Below are positions 1 to 7,931 of a DNA stretch of 9,598 nucleotides, one piece after another. The notes below the pieces were generated by a model, which saw only the letters and a list, made by a program, of their open reading frames with translations, had not been told where the DNA came from and did not search any database. The position numbers and the translations under genes are program-made. The stretch's first letter is position 1. Each line of letters starts with the position of its first letter. This DNA is from an uncultured Erysipelotrichaceae bacterium (GTDB taxonomy: Bacteria > Bacillota_I > Bacilli_A > Erysipelotrichales > Erysipelotrichaceae). The stretch lies in NCBI GenBank assembly GCA_947575425.1, contig CANPNQ010000019.1, forward strand, positions 1 to 9,598. The letters are read 5' to 3'.

Positions 1-1082
1 AGAATCGTCAGAAAACAGGCTCCTTTAAGGTCAGAGGCGCTTATCATAAGCTGTCGAAGCTGAAAGAGGATGAAGGAGTGAGCGAGGTGATCGCCTCCAG
101 TGCGGGAAACCATGCACAGGGTGTAGCATACGCAAGCAAATGTTTGGGGATTCATGCCACCATCGTGATGCCGAAAAGCACACCGATCGCAAAAGTACAG
201 GCAACTAGCGGCTATGGCGCTGATGTCGTATTGGCAGGGGATTGCTACGACGAGGCATACGCAAAGGCGGTGGAGCTTCAAAAGGAAAGCGGTGCGGTAT
301 TTATCCATCCCTTTGATGATGAGGATGTGATCGCAGGACAAGGGACGATCGCCTATGAAATTCTTCATGATCTGCCCAATGTGGATATGATCGTTGTACC
401 TGCTGGAGGCGGCGGCTTATTGAGCGGGATTGCTTCCTATGTCAAAGCGATCAATCCGCGGATTCAGGTGATCGGTGTACAGGCACAGGGCGCAGATGCG
501 ATTGTTTCTTCCTTTGCCCATAAGAAGCATTGTACCACCAACGGTGTGAATACGATTGCCGACGGTATTGCGGTTGCCAATCCCGGCGCGCTTACCGTCG
601 CATTGATCAATACGCATGTGGATGCAATGGTAAGGGTCAGCGATGATGAGATCGCAGATGCCATTCTATTATTGCTCGAACGGGAGAAGCAAGTGGTAGA
701 GCCCAGCGGCGCAGCCTCTTTGGCAGCGATACTCAATCACAAGCTGGATTGTCAGGGGAAGCGTGTTGTCTGTGTGTTGAGCGGCGGGAATATCGATGTG
801 TCCTTTATCCACAAGGTAGTGGAAAAAGGCTTGCTTACCAGAGGACGCAATATGCGCTTTAAAACACTGATGCAGGATGTCCCCGGTGCTTTGGAACAAT
901 TCTGTACGATCGTGCGTAAACAAAATGCCAATATCATCGAAGTACAATATGATCGCTTTCAAGCCGATCTTGGTTTGAAGGAAACGATCATTCATATGGG
1001 GGTAGAGGTCAGCGGCAGAAGCCATGGGGAAGCATTGATCGCAAAGCTCAATGAAACCGGCTATCGCAGTGAGATTGAATAG
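1..1082 (+). CDS. ilvA: Threonine ammonia-lyase (threonine dehydratase), single-ACT type, 5'-truncated by window edge
   Basis: This PLP enzyme deaminates L-threonine to 2-oxobutanoate and ammonia, the committed step to isoleucine. The frame is open from base 3 with no stop upstream, so the gene starts outside the window. 359 residues are visible, and about 45-50 are missing compared with the usual ~400-residue form. The PLP-lysine motif TGSFKVRGA is at bases 15-41 (Lys codon 27-29). It is followed by SSAGNHAQG, the phosphate-binding GGGG loop (405-416) and the conserved VEPSGAASLAAI segment. The last ~75 residues (from about MRFKTLMQDVPGALEQF) form one ACT-like domain. This matches the short family, not the ~514-residue E. 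coli IlvA with a doubled regulatory domain. Position upstream of ilvBNCD suggests an isoleucine-biosynthetic role, but a catabolic TdcB-like role cannot be excluded on sequence. The GTG at 78 is internal, not the start. Confidence 0.95.
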   Translation, partial: NRQKTGSFKVRGAYHKLSKLKEDEGVSEVIASSAGNHAQGVAYASKCLGIHATIVMPKSTPIAKVQATSGYGADVVLAGDCYDEAYAKAVELQKESGAVFIHPFDDEDVIAGQGTIAYEILHDLPNVDMIVVPAGGGGLLSGIASYVKAINPRIQVIGVQAQGADAIVSSFAHKKHCTTNGVNTIADGIAVANPGALTVALINTHVDAMVRVSDDEIADAILLLLEREKQVVEPSGAASLAAILNHKLDCQGKRVVCVLSGGNIDVSFIHKVVEKGLLTRGRNMRFKTLMQDVPGALEQFCTIVRKQNANIIEVQYDRFQADLGLKETIIHMGVEVSGRSHGEALIAKLNETGYRSEIE

Positions 1083-1117
1083 CCCTTCTCCAACCATACA
1101 TAATAAAATGAAAACTA

Positions 1118-1156
1118 TGGCAATTTGCCAACCAACAGCGAACCACCTGCATGTGG
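1118..1156. promoter_or_regulatory. Two short palindromes in the ilvA-ilvB gap
   Basis: The 109-base gap between ilvA and ilvB holds a perfect 13-base dyad, TGGCAATTTGCCA (1118-1130). It also holds an imperfect 14-base dyad, CCACCTGCATGTGG (1143-1156, one mismatched pair). No clear -10/-35 pair and no T-tract was seen, so neither a promoter nor a terminator can be called. They could be operator sites, mRNA structure or processing elements, or chance. Confidence 0.25.
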
Positions 1157-1191
1157 ATCAAGCAATAGAAAATAAAGAGGAGTGCGGTATT

Positions 1192-2859
1192 ATGATGTTA
1201 AATGGATCACAGATCTTGATACAAGCGCTGATTGATCAGGGAGTGGATACGATATTCGGCTATCCCGGCGGCAGCGTATTGAATATTTATGATGCATTGT
1301 ATGATAAGCAGGATCAGATTAAGCATGTGTTGACCTCCCATGAACAGGGAGCGGCTCATGCGGCAGATGGATATGCGCGAAGCAGCGGGAAAACAGGCGT
1401 TTGTCTGGCAACCAGCGGTCCGGGTGCGACCAATTTGGTTACCGGTATTGCGACCGCTTATATGGACAGTGTGCCGATTGTGGCGATCACAGGCAATGTT
1501 TCCAGTGACCTGATTGGAAGGGATTCCTTTCAGGAGGTGGATATTGCCGGAATTACCATGCCGATTACCAAGCACAATTTTATTGTGCATGATGTAAAGG
1601 AGCTGGCAGAGACAGTGCGTCTTGCCTTTGAAATCGCCAATTCCAATCGCCCCGGTCCGGTTTTGATCGATATCCCTAAGGATGTGAGCGCAGCGGTATG
1701 TGAATATGAAGCATTGCCAAAATTCGAGAAGCGCCCTGCCCCTCAACTCAACGCAAGCGATAGAAAACAGGCAATCGCAGCGATCAAACGCGCGAAGCGT
1801 CCGCTGATTTATGCCGGTGGCGGTGTGATTTGTGCCGATGCCTGTGTGGAGCTGCTGGAATATTCCAAGCGAACGCAGACACCGATCTGTTGCTCGGCAA
1901 TGGGATTATCCTCAGTTCCTTATGATTATGAGCGCTATTTGGGCATGATCGGTATGCATGGAACCCCAGTCGCAAATTATGCCACATTGAACGCCGATCT
2001 GGTGATCGCGCTTGGCGCACGCTTCTCTGATCGGGTGGCAGGCAATCGCGAAGCCTTCGCTCAACGCGCAACGATTATCCACATCGATATCGATGCCTCT
2101 GAGATTTCCAAAAACGTTCCCTGTGACATCCCATTGATCGGTGATGCCAAGATCATCTTAAAACAGCTGATGGAAGCAATCAAAGAACAGGAGCACAAGG
2201 AATGGTGCGATACCTTGCAGGATTTTAAGACGAAGATCGGCTTACCGAAGGCGGCGCAAGGAGATCGCGTCGATCCGCGTGATTTTATCTATACGCTGCA
2301 TCAGCTATTAGGTGATGATGCGATCATTGTCACCGATGTCGGTCAGCACCAGATGATCACCGCTCAATACTACCAATTTGCCAAACCACGCAGCTTCATC
2401 AGCTCCTGTGGCCTTGGGACAATGGGATATGGCTTGGGCGCAGCGATCGGTGCGAAAACAGCGCATCCGGATCGACCAGTCGTATTGATCAGTGGTGATG
2501 GCAGCTTCCATATGAACATGAATGAAATGGCATGCGCAGTATCGCAGCATTTGGGGATTATCGTGCTTGTCTTTAATAATTCGGTATTGGGCATGGTTCG
2601 TCAATGGCAGAGCTTGTTCTATCAAAAGCGCTATTCGCAGACATCGATCCATCGTCGCACTGACTTTGTCAAGCTGGCGGAGGCATTTGGGGCCAATGGG
2701 TATCGCATCACCTATCGCAGTGAGATCGATGCGGTCATGAAAGAAGCGATCGCTTCCAACAAGCCATGTATCATCGATTGTATCATTGATCCGGATGATT
2801 GTGTTTATCCGATCATTCCTCCGGGAAAGGGTGCGGATGATATCATATATGGAAACTAG
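1192..2859 (+). CDS. ilvB: Acetolactate synthase large (catalytic) subunit
   Basis: This ThDP-dependent enzyme condenses pyruvate with pyruvate or 2-oxobutanoate to give acetolactate or acetohydroxybutyrate, the first shared step of valine, leucine and isoleucine synthesis. From ATG 1192 it has 555 residues, normal for the family. The N-terminal ThDP domain shows FGYPGGSVLNIYDAL and the catalytic Glu51 in TSHEQGAAHAADGYAR, followed by ATSGPGATN. The central domain carries IYAGGGV and LGARFSDRV. The C-terminal domain has the metal/ThDP motif GDG (435-437), then 24 residues, then NN (462-463). The frame is open further upstream (ATG at 1051 and 1108), but those starts overlap ilvA or lack a ribosome binding site. 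GAGGAG at 1177-1182 lies 9 bases before ATG 1192 (an alternative ATG is at 1195). The small subunit follows 14 bases downstream, so the holoenzyme is co-expressed. Confidence 0.96.
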   Translation: MMLNGSQILIQALIDQGVDTIFGYPGGSVLNIYDALYDKQDQIKHVLTSHEQGAAHAADGYARSSGKTGVCLATSGPGATNLVTGIATAYMDSVPIVAITGNVSSDLIGRDSFQEVDIAGITMPITKHNFIVHDVKELAETVRLAFEIANSNRPGPVLIDIPKDVSAAVCEYEALPKFEKRPAPQLNASDRKQAIAAIKRAKRPLIYAGGGVICADACVELLEYSKRTQTPICCSAMGLSSVPYDYERYLGMIGMHGTPVANYATLNADLVIALGARFSDRVAGNREAFAQRATIIHIDIDASEISKNVPCDIPLIGDAKIILKQLMEAIKEQEHKEWCDTLQDFKTKIGLPKAAQGDRVDPRDFIYTLHQLLGDDAIIVTDVGQHQMITAQYYQFAKPRSFISSCGLGTMGYGLGAAIGAKTAHPDRPVVLISGDGSFHMNMNEMACAVSQHLGIIVLVFNNSVLGMVRQWQSLFYQKRYSQTSIHRRTDFVKLAEAFGANGYRITYRSEIDAVMKEAIASNKPCIIDCIIDPDDCVYPIIPPGKGADDIIYGN

Positions 2860-2873
2860 GAGGGCAGGATAAC

Positions 2874-3380
2874 ATGAATCAGAAAAAAGTTGTATTGTCG
2901 CTTCTTGTCTTAAATCATTTCGGTGTATTGACAAGAGTGACCAACCTGTTTTCCAGCCGTGGGTATAACATCATATCCCTATCGGTAGGAGAAACGGAGA
3001 ATCCGAAGTTTTCTCGTATTACGATTGTCACCTCGGGAGAGGAGGCGATCATCCGGCAAATTAAGCTTCAATGTGCCAAATTGGAGGACGTCAAGGCGAT
3101 TCAAGAGGTGAAGGATCAGGAGCTCTATATGCGAGAGGTCGTATTGGTAAAGGTGAAAGTCAACTATATGAAGGAGGAGGATTTCATCCGCTTCGTGGAT
3201 GCCAATCAAGCGATCGCAAAACAGATCGATCAGCAGCTTTATATGGTTGAGATGTGCGCAAGCACGCAAAGTGTGGATGCCTTCATCGATAAATTGGAAA
3301 TGTTTGAAATTGTAGAAATTGTAAGAACCGGCGGCTGTGCGCTTGCGATGAGTGTCGGCACCGTTTATGATGAACAGTAA
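2874..3380 (+). CDS. ilvN: Acetolactate synthase small (regulatory) subunit
   Basis: This is the regulatory partner of IlvB: it raises catalytic activity and, in characterised homologues, binds valine for feedback inhibition. The 168-residue length is typical of the IlvH/IlvN long form. Residues about 5-80 form an ACT domain, with NHFGVLTRVTNLFSSRGYNI followed by SLSVGETENPKFSRITIV. The rest, from about residue 85, matches the ALS small-subunit C-terminal domain, ending TGGCALAMSVG. AGGAGG at 2858-2863 overlaps the ilvB stop codon and lies 10 bases before this ATG, which suggests translational coupling. The symbol could equally be ilvH; Firmicutes usage varies. Valine sensitivity cannot be decided from the sequence. 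Confidence 0.95.
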   Translation: MNQKKVVLSLLVLNHFGVLTRVTNLFSSRGYNIISLSVGETENPKFSRITIVTSGEEAIIRQIKLQCAKLEDVKAIQEVKDQELYMREVVLVKVKVNYMKEEDFIRFVDANQAIAKQIDQQLYMVEMCASTQSVDAFIDKLEMFEIVEIVRTGGCALAMSVGTVYDEQ

Positions 3381-4397
<1,017 letters not shown>

Positions 4398-4409
4398 GGA
4401 GAGGTAGCG

Positions 4410-6074
4410 ATGGCTAGAGCAAGTGATAAGGTATTGAAGGGAGATCAATGCGCTCCGCAGCGCTCGCTGTTTTACGCATTGGGTCTTACCAAGGAGGAAA
4501 TGGAACGACCGTTAATTGCCGTGGTCAGTGCATACTCTGAGATTGTTCCGGGACATGCGCATCTGGATAAGATCACGGAAGCGGTAAAGGCAGGAATCCG
4601 CATGGCCGGTGGTACACCGATCATGGTGCCGGCCATCGGCGTTTGCGATGGCATTGCGATGGGGCATATCGGTATGAAGTATTCTTTAGCTTCTCGTGAG
4701 CTGATTGCCGACAGTGTGGAAACGATGGTGATGGCACATGCATTTGATGGTATGGTATTAGTCCCCAACTGTGATAAGATTGTTCCGGGGATGTTTATGG
4801 GTGCCCTGCGTATCAATTTACCGGCTATCGTTATGAGTGGTGGGGCCATGCTTCCCGGAAGCAGACATGGCAAGGCAATGAGTCTTTCCACGATGTTTGA
4901 GGCAGTGGGCGCCAAGAAGGCCGGCTTGATTGATGAGGAAGAATTGACCTATGTCGAGCAGAATGCCTGTCCGGGATGCGGCAGCTGTTCGGGTATGTTT
5001 ACCGCCAACAGTATGAATTGTCTGTGTGAGGCGATCGGTATGGCACTTCCGGGCAATGGAACCATCCCGGCAGTGTACAATGAGCGTATCCTGTTAGCCA
5101 AGCATGCCGGTATGAAGATCATGGAGCTGGTGGAAAAGAATGTGAAGCCGCGGGATATTGTTACCAAGCAGGCGATTGAGAATGCCTTGGCTTGCGATAT
5201 GGCGCTAGGCTGTTCCTCTAACTCCGTTCTGCATTTATTAGCGATTGCGCATGAGGCAAAGGTAGAACTGGATCTGCATAAGATCAATGAGATCAGTGCC
5301 AGAACGCCGAATTTGTGTCGTTTGGCGCCTGCTGGACCGGATCATATCGTATATCTGTATCGTGCCGGCGGTGTCGCTGCTGTGATGAAGGAGCTGGCAA
5401 AAAAGAATTTGATCCATACGACATGCATGACTGTGACAGGAAAAAGTGTGGCAGAGAATATCGCTAAGGCAGAGAATCTGAACCATGAGATCATCAAAGA
5501 TATTGAAACACCGAATTCCAAGACCGGCGGCATTGCGGTATTGTTTGGCAATTTGGCGCAGGAGGGATGTGTAGTCAAGCGTTCTGCGGTAGCAGAAAGC
5601 ATGCTGGTACACAGCGGTCCGGCACGTGTCTTTGAATGTGAGGAGGACGCTATCGAGGCGATCTATAATGGTGATATTCACAAGGGTGATGTGGTAGTGA
5701 TCCGCTATGAGGGACCCAAAGGCGGTCCGGGGATGCGGGAAATGCTAAATCCGACCTCGGCCCTTGCCGGCATGAAGCTGGATCATGATGTCGCATTGAT
5801 TACGGACGGGCGTTTTTCCGGCGCTACCAGAGGTGCAGCCATCGGCCATGTATCACCGGAAGCAGCGGCGGGTGGTCTGATTGCATTGGTAAAAGAAGGG
5901 GATGTGATCGCCATCGATATTCCAAACGGTTCCATTCAGCTGCTTGTGGATGAGGCTGAGCTTGTCAAACGCAAGGATGCGTGGATAAAGCCGAAACCCA
6001 ATATTACCGAGGGCTGGCTGGGACGTTATGCACGTATGGTAACCTCCGGAAGTAAGGGCGCTGTACTGGAATAG
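4410..6074 (+). CDS. ilvD: Dihydroxy-acid dehydratase
   Basis: This iron-sulfur enzyme dehydrates 2,3-dihydroxy-3-methylbutanoate or -pentanoate to the 2-oxo acids that are transaminated to valine and isoleucine. Its 554 residues match the short IlvD form. Cluster-region cysteines are Cys121 in [10 protein letters not shown] and Cys193 in [18 protein letters not shown]. Lys123 is equivalent to the carbamylated Mg2+-binding lysine of structural homologues. [16 protein letters not shown] near residues 463-480 contains the serine taken to be the catalytic base. At residue 48 (VPGH) there is glycine, as in E. coli IlvD, where [2Fe-2S] relatives have a cysteine. An oxygen-labile [4Fe-4S] cluster is therefore the likelier state (inference). 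AGGAGAGG at 4397-4404 overlaps the ilvC stop codon, and the intergenic gap is 12 bases. It is the last gene of the operon. Confidence 0.96.
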   Translation: MARASDKVLKGDQCAPQRSLFYALGLTKEEMERPLIAVVSAYSEIVPGHAHLDKITEAVKAGIRMAGGTPIMVPAIGVCDGIAMGHIGMKYSLASRELIADSVETMVMAHAFDGMVLVPNCDKIVPGMFMGALRINLPAIVMSGGAMLPGSRHGKAMSLSTMFEAVGAKKAGLIDEEELTYVEQNACPGCGSCSGMFTANSMNCLCEAIGMALPGNGTIPAVYNERILLAKHAGMKIMELVEKNVKPRDIVTKQAIENALACDMALGCSSNSVLHLLAIAHEAKVELDLHKINEISARTPNLCRLAPAGPDHIVYLYRAGGVAAVMKELAKKNLIHTTCMTVTGKSVAENIAKAENLNHEIIKDIETPNSKTGGIAVLFGNLAQEGCVVKRSAVAESMLVHSGPARVFECEEDAIEAIYNGDIHKGDVVVIRYEGPKGGPGMREMLNPTSALAGMKLDHDVALITDGRFSGATRGAAIGHVSPEAAAGGLIALVKEGDVIAIDIPNGSIQLLVDEAELVKRKDAWIKPKPNITEGWLGRYARMVTSGSKGAVLE

Positions 6075-6152
6075 CAATAGATCATAGAAGGAATTCATAT
6101 TGCTTTAAGATTAATGACTGCATATCAAAGCGGATGCACACTCAAAAATATT

Positions 6153-6176
6153 CCGTTCTGATAATGCGGTTTTTTT
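6153..6176 (+). terminator. Weak candidate terminator after ilvD
   Basis: CCG (6153-6155) and CGG (6167-6169) can close a short stem and are followed by seven T (6170-6176), about 80 bases after the ilvD stop. CGGA at 6131-6134 could pair with TCCG at 6152-6155 as an alternative. The stem is short, so the call rests mainly on the T-tract and the position at the operon end. Confidence 0.35.
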
Positions 6177-6267
6177 ATCTCGCTGTCCTATCCGTGCTCT
6201 CATAAGACGCAAAGCGAATCAATAGCCGTACAAAGGGAGTGTGATAGCGTGATCCAACCATAGTGAT

Positions 6268-6290
6268 TTGAAGTAATCGAAATACTTGAA
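6268..6290. repeat. Imperfect inverted repeat in the gap after ilvD
   Basis: TTGAAGTA and TACTTGAA face each other around the spacer ATCGAAA, giving a 23-base dyad with one mismatched pair. It lies about 75 bases upstream of the small ORF at 6363. A loose promoter-like pair follows it (TTGTGC 6296-6301, TATCAT 6317-6322, spacing only 15). It could be an operator or a minor RNA hairpin. The rest of 6075-6362 shows no gene, tRNA or recognisable riboswitch; in particular no T-box consensus was seen. Confidence 0.25.
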
Positions 6291-6362
6291 TCTACTTGTG
6301 CTGTGACTTTTTTTCATATCATAGAACATAAAAAGATATGGAAAATGAAAAGGAGGATCACA

Positions 6363-6488
6363 ATGACAATGTTTATGCAGGCACTTTTGTATTATGGAGC
6401 GATCCAAACGGCAGAGCTGTCGGAAGTAGTTATGTCAGTTAAAAACAGTATAAAAGTAGAGATCAAGAAAGTATGCTCAGTGTGGTAG
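6363..6488 (+). CDS. Possible small protein of 41 residues, function unknown
   Basis: I do not recognise this reading frame. It is proposed because AAAGGAGG (6349-6356) stands 6 bases before ATG 6363, an almost ideal initiation site that is unlikely in non-coding DNA, and because a good terminator follows at 6554. The product begins MTMFMQALLYYGAIQTAEL. That hydrophobic first third may pack on a membrane or a partner but is too short and polar for a confident transmembrane helix. A basic stretch follows (KNSIKVEIKK) and the product ends CSVW. Past the TAG the same frame stays open to 6620, so this could also be the front of a longer gene broken by a nonsense mutation. A genuine small protein, a gene remnant and a leader peptide all remain possible. 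Confidence 0.35.
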   Translation: MTMFMQALLYYGAIQTAELSEVVMSVKNSIKVEIKKVCSVW

Positions 6489-6553
6489 TCAGTAATGCGC
6501 AGGGAGCGACAAGCTAATATAGAGAAGTACATAAGGGGCAAGTGGGAAAGGAC

Positions 6554-6580
6554 AAAAAAAAGCCCTGCGGCCTTTTTTAT
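6554..6580. terminator. Bidirectional rho-independent terminator
   Basis: A run of eight A (6554-6561), a G/C stem (GCC 6562-6564 with GGC 6569-6571, one bulged C) and six T (6573-6578) form a hairpin flanked by A and T tracts. It works in both directions. On the + strand it would end transcripts from the small ORF or read-through from ilvD. On the - strand, with an eight-T tail, it would end the cupin transcript. Confidence 0.75.
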
Positions 6581-6626
6581 GTTTAATTCATATGTAGAAC
6601 ATATCATTATAGATAGGGGATAGAGA

Positions 6627-6967
6627 TCAATCTTTCAGGATCAGCGCCATAAAGATGAGCGGTTCCTCGCGATGTTTTCAATACCATGACATTCTCCGGC
6701 AGGAGTAAAGGTACAATCTCCGGCGGTGAGAATGACTTCCGTTCCATTATCATTGTATTTTGCTGTCCCCTGTAAAATGAAATAGCACTCTCCATCCTCC
6801 CTATGAGGATGCACCCCCAAGGAAGAATGAACATCAATCGTCTCCTTTGCATACATTTTGACATGGGAGTTGACGTGCGCCTCGTCTAATAAGCGCTCAA
6901 TATGCATCGTTCCTTTTCCACCACATCGTTCTGTGTAATGTTCTATGCTTCGTGTCCTTGTGATCAT
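6627..6967 (-). pseudogene. Small cupin-domain protein gene with a single-base frameshift near its 3' end
   Basis: This is a single-domain cupin_2 protein of about 113 residues if intact. Start ATG 6967 is chosen because AAAGGA (read on the - strand, 6981-6976) lies 8 bases upstream; ATGs further upstream lack such a site. Both cupin motifs are perfect: HPHREDGECYFILQG (His53, His55, Glu60, Gly67) and GDCTFTPAGECHGIEN (His94, Asn98). The metal ligands are therefore complete. After Ile99 the frame runs to an early stop (6641-6643) through ARNRSSLWR, which is unlike the family. The frame reached by a -1 shift reads EEPLIFMALILKD and then stops at 6627-6629, just what is expected of the last cupin strand. 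The simplest explanation is loss of one G around 6666-6673. No canonical slippery heptamer was seen. It is either a recent pseudogene, a slightly altered protein or a sequencing error. Substrate is unknown. Confidence 0.8.
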
Positions 6968-7025
6968 AACTACCATCCTTTCCCATCTATCATAATACAT
7001 TCTCATTAGAGATACAAGCCAATGA

Positions 7026-7054
7026 TGGAAAATCCGTGTAAGGTTTGTTATAAT
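7026..7054 (+). promoter_or_regulatory. Extended -10 promoter for the membrane-protein/SHOCT unit
   Basis: TGGAAA (7026-7031, four of six matches to TTGACA) is separated by 17 bases from a consensus TATAAT (7049-7054). The latter is preceded by TGT, giving the extended -10 form TGnTATAAT. The start codon of the next gene is 33 bases downstream. On the opposite strand a weaker pair (TTGTAT, 17 bases, TATGAT) could serve the cupin gene. Confidence 0.7.
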
Positions 7055-7086
7055 AGAAAGTATGAATCAGGGAAGTGAGATGAGCC

Positions 7087-7443
7087 ATGTCAAAAAAACA
7101 GCTGCTAGGGATCAGTGTTGTCATTTATCTTGTCACCGTGCTTTTTGAATTGGGATTAGAACTTATCTGGCTGAAATATACTTCTTTTGCCCTTGCGATG
7201 TTTTGCTTGGGTGATATTTGGATCAGCGCTACGCAGCTGCGGCTACAGCGGGGCAATGAGGTGCTTCGCTTGGTAACGGTCGCTGTTCTTACCTGTTATG
7301 TGATTTTATGTTTCGATACCTTTGTGCTTCATGTGCAATTACCGCTTCCCGCTATGATCACCTATGCGGTATTTGATTTCTATCTTCCGTTGTCTATCTT
7401 GTTTTTAATCAATGGCATGTTATATGCCTATGCAAAGAAATGA
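7087..7443 (+). CDS. Small four-helix integral membrane protein, function unknown
   Basis: I do not recognise a family. The 118-residue product is almost entirely hydrophobic. Four likely transmembrane helices lie near residues 6-29, 31-49, 60-83 and 88-114. A basic N-terminus (MSKKQ) precedes the first helix, a basic loop RLQRGNEVLR lies between helices 2 and 3, and the protein ends KK. By the positive-inside rule both ends would face the cytoplasm. Acidic residues fall within or beside helices (Glu21, Glu25, Asp43, Asp77, Asp97). Start ATG 7087 is preceded by GGGAAGTGAG (7070-7079), 7 bases away, and by a good promoter. It is the first gene of a two-gene unit: its stop overlaps an ATGA, and the ribosome binding site of the SHOCT gene follows at once, so the two products may act together. 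Confidence 0.75.
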   Translation: MSKKQLLGISVVIYLVTVLFELGLELIWLKYTSFALAMFCLGDIWISATQLRLQRGNEVLRLVTVAVLTCYVILCFDTFVLHVQLPLPAMITYAVFDFYLPLSILFLINGMLYAYAKK

Positions 7444-7457
7444 AAGGGGATGTTGGT

Positions 7458-7808
7458 ATGCGTATTCAATTACCGCCGTTATGGGGAAATATTATCGCCA
7501 TTATTTTCTGTTTGCCATTTTTATATCAATGCTATTTTATTGTAAAAGAGGATGGCAATTATATGGGATTTGTGATCTGTTTGATCCCGATGATTATAAT
7601 GGGAAATTCCATCCGCAATATGTATCGGATCATCAAAAGGCGCAGGATGGGAATCGATGATTTTGAAGCAGTGGATGATTTCGATCATCACTTCGTCGCA
7701 TCGAATGAAAAACAGCGCTTACGCAAGCTGGAGGATCTGTATCAGAGTCATCTGATCTCCAAGGAGGAGTATGAGGAAAAGCGCAAGGAAATCATCCGTA
7801 ACTTGTAG
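7458..7808 (+). CDS. Membrane-anchored SHOCT-domain protein
   Basis: The product has 116 residues. Two transmembrane helices near residues 10-29 and 36-52 are followed by a basic segment (RIIKRRR, 57-63), an acidic linker (IDDFEAVDDFDHH) and a C-terminal helical hairpin. The hairpin reads RLRKLEDLYQSHLISKEEYEEKR, the pattern of the SHOCT (short C-terminal) domain, found at the ends of many bacterial membrane proteins and thought to mediate oligomerisation or binding. ATG 7458 is preferred because AAAGGGG (7443-7449) lies 8 bases before it. An in-frame ATG at 7440 overlaps the previous stop as ATGA but has no good ribosome binding site; it would add six residues. Translational coupling to the preceding membrane protein is likely. 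The exact role is unknown. Confidence 0.8.
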   Translation: MRIQLPPLWGNIIAIIFCLPFLYQCYFIVKEDGNYMGFVICLIPMIIMGNSIRNMYRIIKRRRMGIDDFEAVDDFDHHFVASNEKQRLRKLEDLYQSHLISKEEYEEKRKEIIRNL

Positions 7809-7879
7809 AAATGAAACATCTCAAAACACTTGATTGGCAACGGATCAAACATCCATTGTATGAAAACGCTATCTTTTGC

Positions 7880-7908
7880 TGGAAATTCATATGATTTTGT
7901 GGTATATT
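7880..7908 (+). promoter_or_regulatory. Promoter for the PocR-domain gene
   Basis: TGGAAA (7880-7885), a 17-base spacer and TATATT (7903-7908) preceded by TGG form an extended -10 promoter. It starts about 70 bases after the SHOCT gene and lies 23 bases before the start codon. Its -35 hexamer is the same as that of the promoter at 7026. A small hairpin-forming pair at 7830-7848 (TTGAT/ATCAA) has no T-tract, so no terminator is called between the genes. Confidence 0.6.
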
Positions 7909-7931
7909 TCTTATAGGGAAAGGTGATTTTT

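Noticed and set aside
1051..1191. N-terminal extension of IlvB from ATG 1051 or 1108
   Set aside because: The frame is open, but 1051 overlaps ilvA, neither ATG has a ribosome binding site, and the IlvB family begins at about the 1192 ATG.
1108..1191. Leader peptide or attenuator between ilvA and ilvB
   Set aside because: The ATG at 1108 is in the ilvB frame with no stop before ilvB, it lacks runs of Ile/Val/Leu codons, and no terminator hairpin is present.
6114..6158. 14-codon frame starting MTAYQSGC after ilvD
   Set aside because: The nearest ribosome-binding-like sequence (AGAAGGA) is over 20 bases away, and the frame runs into the candidate terminator.
6075..6362. T-box or other riboswitch downstream of ilvD
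   Set aside because: No AGGGTGG-type T-box motif or other recognisable conserved core was seen. Regulation of the ilv operon most likely lies upstream of ilvA, outside the window.
6641..6680. Programmed -1 frameshifting in the cupin gene
   Set aside because: The bases before the shift (ATT GAA AAC ATC) do not give a slippery X_XXY_YYZ heptamer in the correct frame, and no stimulatory structure is evident. Mutation or sequence error is simpler.
7830..7848. Terminator between the SHOCT and PocR genes
   Set aside because: TTGAT/ATCAA makes only a 5-bp stem with a 9-base loop and no T-tract on either side.
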